Positions 55,655 through 64,000 of a DNA stretch of 64,000 nt are shown piece by piece. Under the pieces are notes generated by a model, which saw only the letters and a list, made by a program, of their open reading frames with translations, did not search any database and was not told the DNA's origin. Every line of letters begins with the position of its first letter. Position 1 is the stretch's first letter. The DNA comes from Dysidea avara (lineage: Eukaryota > Porifera > Demospongiae > Dictyoceratida > Dysideidae), in the NCBI RefSeq assembly GCF_963678975.1, contig NC_089285.1, positions 9,162,694 to 9,226,693 on the forward strand, given 5' to 3'. The translations under genes and the position numbers were made by a program.

Positions 55655-56177
55655 CAGTGTTGGGCAAGTTACTTTTTACAAGTAACTAGTTATATATTAC
55701 ATATTACTTGCAACTGAACTATTTAGTTACAGTTACATATTACCCATAAAATAAAGTAACTGTAATAATATTACATATTATATTACTTTGTGTCCACAGC
55801 CTTAAGCTGTCACGTGTGAAACTACCACCTTATCACGTGACATGATTGCGTTGTTGGGCAATGTGTAAATGTTGGTTATAAGTAAGAAGCTGGTGAATAA
55901 GCTTCATTCAGTAGGCTTCATTACTTCGTTGTGGCTAGACATTACTCAATGGATTACTAACGAGATTAGTAACTTCGTTACTTGTAGTAATAATATTATG
56001 TAATATTAGATCCGTTACAGTAACTATATTACTTAGGTAACGCGTTACACTTGTAAGTAAAGTAACTTGAGTTATATTACCTGTTTTTATAGTGTATTTC
56101 GTTATATTACTTTGTTACCACAAAAGTAATAATATTACGTAACGCGATACATAAGTAGCGCGTTACTCCCAACACTG
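55655..56177. mobile_element. hAT-like MITE
   Basis: Terminal inverted repeats CAGTGTTGGGCAAGTTACTT and, inverted, CAGTGTTGGGAGTAACGCG. The interior is rich in GTAACTAGTTA, TAATATTAC and GCGTTAC motifs in both orientations. This CAGTGTTGGG...GTAAC pattern is typical of small non-autonomous hAT elements. A matching 8-bp duplication is not evident. It interrupts the large transposon-type gene. Confidence 0.75.
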
Positions 56178-57161
56178 AACATAGGTTTAGGTTTACTAAA
56201 CAGAGACACCAAACAATACGTAATCCAGCTGAATGTTTTTCATACAACTGAAAGGAAGTATTTATACCTAAACAATCTACAAACAGCACTGCTGAACGAT
56301 CCTGACTTAGCTACCTTACCAAGCCACAATATTTCTGAAATTTTACAGGTTTTGTTTATTTGCACTGGGTGTGACTTTCTATCGTTCTTCAAATCACTAG
56401 GGAAGGCAACTATACTTAATAACTTTTATCAGTATGCAGAATTCATAGGTTGCCTACACAAGACTCTGCCAAGTAATAAAGATGATGGATTTTTGGCTTT
56501 TATTAGATTGGTAGGCACCAGCTATTTTAAAAAAACATTTATCAGCTTTTACATCACAATATGGTCACGAAACACCAAAGCATCTGTTTAATTCACTAGA
56601 GGAATCGTTGGATCCAGAAGCAAAGCATAAGAAGTGGCTTCATGAAATACAGTCTGTAGTCAATATTAGAATCATTACTGAGGATGAGAAAGTGCCATCT
56701 TATACATCTTTATGGAGACACTGGCTACGTACATGTTGGATAGTAGAAATGTGGAGGAATTCATTTCTTCCAGATATCTATTCATCTCTTCCTCCTCCAG
56801 AACAATCCGGTTGGAGATTCTCTGATGGCACCTATACAATTGATTGGGAATCAAGTGAAGTACAGCAAAAAATCCAACGTAGTATAGATTTTTTACTTAA
56901 GGATGCAGTTGTAAAAAGGGGTGCAAGACTCACATTTGTGGATGCTGAAAGAAAAACAGCTTTTGTGGTCCAGGATGCTTGTGCCTAGGTTGCACAAATG
57001 TACGCACTGACAATTCCCATAATTCCCGTGACAACAGTAATTTTGAAAGTGACAACAGCAGTAGTAGTAGCAGCGACAATGACTTCGATGTGGACTCAGA
57101 TGATGATACCCTGCAAACAGAAGTAGTCACTGATGATTTTGAAATTTCTGAACTTGTTTAA

Positions 57162-58225
57162 CAATACTATAGTGACTTAGTATTATTTGTATTATATAAT
57201 CTATATAGCTTATAGTTACAAAGGTAGATATCTAAGGTATTTGAATACAAACTAATCATCATTAATCAGCTGAACAATGATTATGTTATATTCTAGAATC
57301 TTGCATGGAAAGGCTAAGTTACAAGCTCCAATACTGCAATCCATTATGTACGTGCTCATAAAAGTGCAGTACACTTCCATATAAAAGTACGCAAATGGTT
57401 AATCTTTTCCACATAGAAGGCCTATGCATAGGACCAAAGTGTTATGATAAAACGAGGCTTGTATTACCCACTGCAACTCCACAAGCAAGTCAAAGATTCG
57501 CGATATTATAACTGTCATCTGAGTTTGGAAACACAACGTCAAGTTTCACGAATTTTATAACACAGGAAAACTTACATACAGTTACACCTTTCATTTCTTT
57601 TACTACTGTCTATCAGTCAAGTCCGGAATGGTTGAAAACCTTAAAAATCCACCACGGGTCTAGAACGCCATTTTTAGTTTCCGGTGAAAATAAACTATTG
57701 AAAATAATTAAAGAACTGTGCAGCTGCAGAGAGTTAACTTATATCTCAGTCTCACTGCCAGAAAACTTTGTCAGAATTAATTCATAGTCGTGGTAGACCT
57801 GAGTCCAGTTGTTAGTGATACTGAAGGAGCTTCTAGCGGTTCCCAAGCGGTTCTAGCAGAGGTAGTATTGTTCTAGCCCTGGCTCTAGCCCTAATAATGA
57901 ACCTGTGATGGAGGAAGCTGAATCAGAGCAGTCCCACTTCCCCTTGCACTTCCCAGACAACTACGGATCTGCGAACTAATACAGAATGTAGCTAATAGCT
58001 ACTCAGGAGGGTAGATGTTAATTCATTACTTCATCCATATTAGTAATTTATAACTAGCTATCCTATCTATGTGTATTTCTGGGGGTATATTTAACAACAT
58101 GAAATTAGTTCAAGTAACAGCCCCTTAAAGGCCTTATTAATTGTGTTTTGTGATGTCATCATTCTATCACATCATTAACGTGGTATACAAGGTTGCTATA
58201 AGATTACTTATCTAGCATAACTGTG
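57162..58225. other. No supported gene
   Basis: 3' flank of the large decayed gene. A Ser-rich imperfect repeat (GGTTCTAGC-like) lies at about 57828-57895. No further feature could be supported. Confidence 0.35.
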
Positions 58226-58340
58226 ATTACGATTATTGGCTAAAATTGCCTCCAGATTCAACCTCATAGCTCCTATTTTTCAAAATTTTTTCTTGGGGGG
58301 GGGGGGGGGGCATGCCCCCAGACCCCCCTAGAAGGAGTGC
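58226..58340 (+). repeat. Dispersed repeat, second copy, with long G run
   Basis: Second copy of the repeat at 6640-6745: TTCAACCTCATAGCTCCTAT, TTTTCAAAATTTTTTC, a run of 15 or more G, then CATGCCCCCAGACCCCCCTA. The long G tract could form a quadruplex and is also a likely place for length error. Confidence 0.6.
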
Positions 58341-59494
58341 ATGCTCTGAGTGCACTTCGCGCACTGTGCATGTACCCACCACAAGTAGCTACACCCTCCT
58401 CCACCACTGCTTTAGTTACCAGTAGTGGCCCCCCTATAGTGTTTTGCTTTGCTACACCCGTGCAAGGTGAAAGTTATGTACGGATTTGTACAAGGTTAGT
58501 TTTGTTGTTATGTAAATATAGCTAATATACTTAAAAATAGAGGGCTAGTTCTTTCTAGTATAGTTTCACGTACTATATTGGCATTGTATATCAAAAGAAT
58601 TGCCTACTAATGGCGAACAAAATCATCTTTGTTTAAAGCTCATAGTTTCTAATACTGCGAAGATATAGCTCTTTGTTTACTGCTTAACATATTGGACGTA
58701 CATGTACGACGTTGGGGTTTCACTGGAGGATATATTTGGACATACATGTATGACGCTGGTCCTTAAAGGGTTAAAAGTGACAGTTAACAAGAAACTGTAT
58801 GAAGGGATAAAGTAGCTGAAGTAGGAATGTACTTACACACATAGGTGTTAAATGAATGCAAAAAGGCATTTATAAATTGTCAAGAAAGCCTACAGAAAAC
58901 CCTTGAACTAGAAAACTGTTTATAAAGAGTAATTGTATACACATTGTATGTGTATCAGGTAAACAGCAATGACAATATTCTATTGTATATTGTGTAATAC
59001 ACAGCTAGTAAGCAATGGGAGAGACTGGAAATGAGGAATCAGAACTGACAGAAAGGCCAGAAAAAAAGAACAGATGGCAGAAGACCTAGGATACGAAGAA
59101 TCTAGAGGTAGAGTTTGCTAAGAACTTTACAAAAGGAAATCTGTGGTGAGGGTGTACTCATTGCTGACTGCTGTGCTAACTGTATACACACACTTACACT
59201 AGATGGTATTTACAGATACCGCATAAACCAGTACAGAATCCAATGAGAATTGCTATTGGCCTTCATCTTTGTGACTGAAGATTTACAAGTTGTCATATTT
59301 GACAAACATAGACTTGTGTACAACAGGCAAGATGAAGTTGCAGGTTGGCTGACGAGAACTTTCCTCAGGGTGATGTGACACCCCTGTGCTTGTAGCTACA
59401 GAAGCATTTGAGCTAGGGGTTGATAATCCCAACATTACCCAAGTAATTTGAATAGGGTATCCACGAGACCTTGGGGTGTTCCCAGGCAAAATGA
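58341..59494. other. No supported gene; possible piggyBac-like end
   Basis: GGTCCTTAAAGGGTTAA at about 58759-58774 resembles the terminal motif of piggyBac-type elements targeting TTAA, but no opposite end was identified. Otherwise AT-rich non-coding sequence. Confidence 0.35.
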
Positions 59495-59815
59495 TCCTGC
59501 AAGACTGTGCAGGATCCTGCAAGATCTTGACCATTCTTGCAGGATAGTAGATGTAGCAAGATGTGTCTAAATGTTCTTGCAAGAATCTTGCAAGAATAGT
59601 ACTATTTCATCAAGATCTTGCACAGTCTTGCAGGAATGTACCTGTGCTATGATTTCCTGCAAGAATCCTGCAAGAAAATAATACTTAAACAGATTTTGCA
59701 GAAGTCTTGCAAGAAAATATTACTTATGTATATCTCTTGCAAGAAAATATATAGGACTATATCTTGTACGTAATATGATCAAAAATTTGTTTTCTTGCAA
59801 GAATCCTTCTCATTG
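59495..59815. repeat. Cluster of CTTGCAAGA / CTTGCAGGA motifs
   Basis: More than a dozen copies of the near-palindrome TCTTGCAAGA and its variant CTTGCAGGAT occur in about 320 bp with irregular spacing, in both orientations. This is not a regular tandem array. It could be an expanded protein-binding-site cluster or a self-complementary satellite. Confidence 0.75.
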
Positions 59816-60102
59816 AATTGTGCAATATATCCAACTAGTTATAGCTAGCTGATTATACACTTCATGGAAATAATATCGAGATACTCTAATAGAGTAGTCA
59901 TTTACTCTAATACAGCAGCCAGGAAGGACTGATATACTCTAATAATTCAGCCAACTCTAGAGCATAATCTTGATATATATTGAAAGCATAATTTTGAGCA
60001 TAATAGGCTGGATTTTTGAGCACTGCTCAAAAGCACAATAGGTTATTTTCAAAGCATAATTGGCTCCAACCTAGTTATTGCTTGCTTACATAATACTATA
60101 TA

Positions 60103-60524
60103 CAGTGGAATCTCTCTTATCTGGGCGGTCTGGTACATACTACTGTCCGTATCTCAAAAATGTCCGTAACTAAAAATAACATGCCATTGCGCTAAAGTGA
60201 CTAACTTAAATACAAGTAGTGTTGTTATTGCTATCAGTTAGTGCTATGCAGTTTAGTGGGCAGAGGGGGAAGTCACTACAGAACATTCAAGGTCACTCCC
60301 CCTGGGGTATAAAATGCAATATCACCTAGCAACCAAGTGGTAGTAGAATAAACAAGCTACCAAACAGGTAAACAGCAACCTTTAGGCTCCTTCCTTGTGC
60401 TTTCATCTAAACCAAACTTCATTATGGTCAATAAACTACAAGCCACGTGACCAATTTGGGCTGTCCGGACAATGGAGGTGCCTGAATAATAGAGAGGTCC
60501 AGATAAGGAAGGTTCCATGCCTGC
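60103..60524. mobile_element. pogo/Tigger-like MITE
   Basis: The left end, after TA, is CAGTGGAATCTCTCTTATCT with GGGCGGTCTGG. The right end is CCAGATAAGGAAGGTTCCATG, the imperfect complement. Interior TGTCCGTA and TGTCCGGA motifs match other pogo-like MITEs in this window. About 420 bp, non-coding. Confidence 0.65.
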
Positions 60525-60834
60525 ATGAAAAAATAGGATACATGGACACATAAATTGCCCTACTTTTTAAAATTTTGATGCATCATAACTTAGTATTGAA
60601 TTATTGCTTAGCCATGAAATTTTCCATTTAGTATTATATTACCCATATAATTTTTGTTGCACAAATTTTATAGTAATGGCTAACCGTTGCCTCTCAGACA
60701 TACTTGAAATTGATATAGAGAGTTTAGCTATATAACACATAGTCATTATAATGTGATAATTATACATACAGTATATTGAAGTATCACATAATATAATATT
60801 GTGTACAAAAATATGTCAGCTATTTGTTGACAAA

Positions 60835-63141
60835 TCACTCTATTTCAATACTATTTACAGGTAATGTTATAAGGTTACAGCTAGAACTACTAAGGTTACA
60901 ACACAACTTCCTAATTTGGTTACTAAAAATAACCATCCCGTGGTCTTCTTCAAAGGCTAGGTAATCTTCAAATAATAATTCTTTTTGTTTGTTCTGTAAT
61001 GCAATCATCAAAGCTTCTATCAAGCCCTTTTCCAACAACTTTTAGGCTTGTTACAAAAGCAAGGTGATGGTTTCCAACATAGATAAATTTTTCTATTGCG
61101 TAGTTCATTGTACCATCGTTTTCAAAAGAAATTGTGTAGTTATTTCGCTTCTTGTCACTACCATAACATCTTGTGCATATTTTTCTGTTGTTTACGATGC
61201 ATCTGTTATAGCTTCTTGCTTCAGTATTTGAAATTTCTTCAAAGTTGTTCTTCATCATGAGATAGTTTATATCGTCCTTTTCTGTAGATGTTAGGAGACA
61301 GTACTTCCCTTTTCCAAGAAATGATGCCGATCCATATTCTGCAGATTGCAGAATATTCGGAGATCTATTATATATATATAATGGTAAAGGTTGCAATGTT
61401 AGAGATTCTCATACAACACTCTTTATGCACATGCATTTTGCATGGGACAAAGTTTATATTATATTGTGCCTGAAAACGTGGAGTATATAGGAAAAAAACA
61501 AGGTGGAGTACATGGGATTTATTACTCACCCAAAACAACCTAAATAGTGTTGTGTGTTTCCTCTACCTACCGCAATCTACATTTGAATGACATTTTTATA
61601 CACATGTCCAATAATTTATTTGGTAATGCAATTACCGAACATCCAGGTGTTTTGCATGTTAAACAACCATGTTTCCCATTGAACTGAATGCAGTTTAGCA
61701 GTGCAGCCTTGGCCGGTAAATCAACCACCACACACAAAAGAGTTGCTTTCACAATTTGAGTACCATGCTCAGGAATGGTGATCTCAACTCCTAGATGGTA
61801 AGTATATTATATATTACTATGCTATGCACTCACAGGTACATGTACCATTCTGTTCCAATGACTTAAGGGAACTGACAAGTGGACCTAGAAATGTAAAGCA
61901 TGGTGGCTTTTCCTTAGCACACCATAGTCCATGTAGTGCTCATTTTTTCTAATAATATTATTTCCTTGTATTAATAGATGTACATGTATGATAGTAGCAT
62001 ACCTTTCAGATGGAGGGAGCTCATTTATAGATAAATGAACTGGCCATATTTGCATATTGGAGGACTTGAATTTTGGTGCACCATCAAAGTTTAGGGTGAA
62101 AGAGATATTGTATACTGATGAAAAGAAAGAAGATTGCTCTTTATAAATACACCCATCGTAAATGTCAGAAAGTATTTGTCCACCATTGTCGACCCTCTTG
62201 AATCTGTACTGTAGCAATTCCACAAAGTTATTATCTGATAATACATAATTTATACACACATTAATGCAAATTTTATGTGGCTTCATGACAATACTTGTGT
62301 ATTATGTAGTACAATTAGTCAATCACTCATAATACAATTGTAACTATATGTATTACAGTAGGATATAGTATCACAGTTCAAAGCACATGGCTTCAATGCA
62401 CATCAAATTTTAGAATTTCACGTGACACAGTATGTACCTATTTAGCTCTATGGCTTGGCAATAAGATGGTATATGCGTATAGAATTTGTGATGGTGTAAC
62501 TACGTATAAGCTACATTAATCTATATAATACAGCTAGTACGTGTAATAATGAGCATTTTGACCAGATTTGGTTGGAGAATCTTTCTTATAATACTGTTTG
62601 CCTGCATGTATATGGAACGTTTGTACATGCAGGCTATAAAGAAATAAGGTTTTTAAATCTTTTATGCCATGTCAAAGAGTGCATTGCCATACACCTACAT
62701 CCAATTAACCATTTCATACTTTGCCCGCATGAAGACCTTGGCTTAAAAATCCACATACATGGGTATAAGTATACAATTATGGTGCTGGATAATTAGAGTG
62801 CTTTTTTAGTCACTCACAATTCAATTACCTGAAAACAGAATCTGTAATTGCTTGCAAAGATCTACTTGTAAGAATGAGGAGCACGTAGATGATGCTCTTT
62901 GGCAATCGGCAGAAGAACACTTCTGCCCTTTTAGTATTGGGCGAGTACAGTGACCACAGCGCTGATGAGTTATTGTAAATTCATTAAAATCCACAAAGCT
63001 TTTCTGCAGCATATACAGTGATGGAGGTAATAATGTAGTAGATGTCATAGTGAACAGCTTGAGTATATTATTCATGCATGCATTAGTCAAGCTATGCTTC
63101 TGCATCATTGATAACATAGCGACAGACCATTCACTTCTTTC
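60835..63141 (-). CDS. CMC (EnSpm/CACTA-like) transposase gene, spliced
   Basis: Minus-strand exons: 63141-62829 (acceptor TTTTGGTACAG, donor CAG/GTAATT), 62234-62003 (acceptor ATTATCAG, donor AAG/GTATGC), one ending 61834, 61787-61636, and 61367 to about 60970 or 60835. Exon 1 has a zinc-like CGHCTRPILKGQKC. The next has FTLNFDGAPKFKSSNMQIWP and VHLSINELPPSE. Then GLWCAKEKPPCFTFLGPLVS (about 61925), VVVDLPAKAALLNCIQFNGK with HGCLTC (about 61735), and SYNRCIVN ... KKRNNYTISFENDG. This series matches a metazoan EnSpm/CACTA-like transposase family; FDG supplies a likely catalytic Asp. The junction near 61925 and the last exon need frame changes, so it may be partly decayed. The N-terminus is not found; exons above 63141 are possible. 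Confidence 0.65.
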
Positions 63142-63589
63142 CTGTACCAAAAGTGTATAGAGTATGCATGAAGTATTCTGTCTAAATAACACACATAAAT
63201 CTTACATCATATAAATAATAAACATTTTGCGCTTCACTTGGCACACATTTTTCAAATTGCAACATTGAAATTTTATTTTAGCATATAATCAGCTGTTTGG
63301 CTAGCTACATCCTAACCCATGCTGCAATGTAGAATGCTAAATTTCAATTTTGAATGATACGTATGCATGTGATTATAGTACACATATAAATAGTACACAC
63401 AGCACTGCAGGCAGCAGTGACCTACAGTGAGCAACTGAAGCAATTAAGTCTTGATCTGACTCTAGAGACCATGCTACGAAAATGTAAGTTCTAAGACAAC
63501 ACAGAGTCAATCAAAACACCCAAGTAGCTACCGAACAGAGTTAACTTGAGTCAACATGTTACCACCAACTGAGACACTCAGAGCTTTAC
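63142..63589. other. No supported feature
   Basis: Upstream flank of the CMC-type gene. No further exon with convincing splice sites was recognised. Confidence 0.3.
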
Positions 63590-63845
63590 CTGACACTCTT
63601 TGACGGCTCCAATAAGCATGCAATTATCAACATAAATGAGAACTATGAAGCCAGGTATAGACAGAGAATCCAGGTCATACTGCAAACATGACTCGACTAC
63701 ATGCAAATCTGAATGGCTACAGTGTATCTCTGCATCATCAGCACATTAAGATCTAACAAACAGTAATTGACAACAGAAGGCAAATTATTAATATACAGCT
63801 AAAGGAAAGAGTAAAGGACCCAAGATTGATCCCTACCCCACTCAG
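63590..63845 (-). pseudogene. LINE reverse-transcriptase fragment
   Basis: Minus-strand translation in two or three frames gives, in order, a GSILGP-like block (63835), YINNLPSVVNYCLLDL (about 63790), an ADDAEIHCSHSDL block (about 63730, the YxDD catalytic region), and ESCLQYDLDSL (about 63685). CMLIG follows at about 63625. These are motifs of CR1/L2-like reverse transcriptases. Several frameshifts; only a fragment remains. Confidence 0.65.
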
Positions 63846-64000
63846 ATAAATAAAAACTCTTTGCTGTCGTCAAGCTAAATAAGTGTAATTTATTGTTCAC
63901 AATAAATTTAAGTTAACATGCAGGGATCACTGTCAAGGGATTTATTGCGCTACAGCTAGTATAAGTCACATGCGCTAAAATACCAGATCGCGCACTACAA

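Larger units (their letters stand above)
49175..57161 (+). pseudogene. Large decayed transposon-type gene with CXC end
   Basis: Segments: 49175-49333, 52294-53441, 53557-55640 and 56178-57161. It starts with FDDFQVSSSM and a zinc-like CCLCGGKDST. After the inserted CACTG element it continues ICRKHVIEAQRYCNNDGYVP, CGNPICANLECERV, CQKCYCYAYN ... CKSCGA. A GT-AG intron is likely at 53442-53556. Further on are SVDNFDILKSHSAVYCGDQN and SYHGTTLQLVQP, then WIVLVGDGKTYQHLMNIK and a PGDWHILKNFQPVLMKLYYN block, IRGSxNWDMRISSLKL, LFICTGCDFLSFFKSLGKA, and FLAFIRLVGTSYFKK. The end is a CXC (tesmin-like) cluster read in a shifted frame around 56905-56995, then a Ser/Asp-rich tail to 57161. Breaks: frameshifts near 52695, 54513, 54975, 56530 and 56895; TGA at 53953 and within the CXC motif. 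I recognise the motif set from unnamed metazoan mobile-element proteins but cannot name the family; the VGDGKTY...GDWH pair suggests a DDE-like core. Confidence 0.6.

Noticed and set aside
45132..58774. piggyBac-like element ends (TTAACCCTTTAAGGAC at 45136; CCTTAAAGGGTTAA at 58761)
   Set aside because: The motifs match piggyBac-type ends, but neither has a partner at a sensible distance and no transposase is present.

Overview
The window is eukaryotic and looks like genome of an early-branching animal; a demosponge is my best guess, a cnidarian the main alternative. The evidence is AT-rich DNA, GT-AG introns (some only about 50 bp), a tRNA-headed SINE, CR1/L2-like LINEs, Ty3/gypsy elements, pogo-like and ISL2EU-like (THAP + YqaJ) DNA transposons and many short inverted-repeat elements (MITEs). 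Nothing suggests a bacterial replicon: no operons and no ribosome-binding-site patterning. Host coding content is sparse and most of the sequence is transposon-derived.

Layout. 1-6150: isolated minus-strand exons (one kinase-like, one ABC-ATPase-like), several MITEs, and an intact single-exon ORF resembling the nuclease domain of Crinkler/RHS proteins. 6990-8545: a broken LINE. 9537-9766: a scrambled inverted structure. 9849-11700: a spliced minus-strand chromodomain gene whose introns contain a LINE fragment and a pogo-like MITE. 12067-12378: a 300-bp palindrome. 12580-13884: an unrecognised gene candidate with a MITE in a probable intron. 16848-18332: a deleted gypsy element with both LTRs. 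20950-24607: integrase, DDE-transposase and protein-kinase relics. 25140-28720: a duplicated segment, one copy interrupted by a MITE whose empty site survives in the other copy. 29867-30890: a broken Mutator-like transposase. 32229-32476: a SINE. 32778-34407: a second deleted gypsy element.

34520-45113 is the most striking part, a three-deep stack of mobile DNA. A unit with 52-bp terminal inverted repeats, joined tail to tail with a MITE carrying the same termini, is bounded by one perfect 9-bp target duplication (GGAATGCCT). It contains a reverse transcriptase with a restriction-like endonuclease motif. That gene is split by a 7.5-kb ISL2EU-like transposon (A), which is itself split inside its SWIM-YqaJ gene by a second 3.7-kb ISL2EU-like transposon (B). 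Both inner insertions show a 2-bp AT duplication, and the host reading frames resume on the far side. B keeps an apparently intact 566-aa THAP/DDE transposase, and A an intact 508-aa one.

45688-48630 is a pogo-like transposon with a C-terminal PHD finger, with a MITE near its 5' end. 49175-57161 is a large decayed transposon-type gene ending in a CXC cysteine cluster. It is interrupted by a 2957-bp CACTG-ended element (3-bp TTG duplication) and by a hAT-like MITE. The CACTG element carries its own spliced minus-strand transcription-unit candidate and a run of repeated exon-like units. 58226-60524 holds repeats, a cluster of TTGCAAG motifs and a pogo-like MITE. 60835-63141 is a spliced minus-strand CMC (EnSpm/CACTA-like) transposase gene, followed by a LINE fragment.

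Many transposon ORFs differ from an open frame by single-base changes, often at homopolymers, so some of the decay could be consensus error. All family names rest on motif recognition by eye; no search was run.
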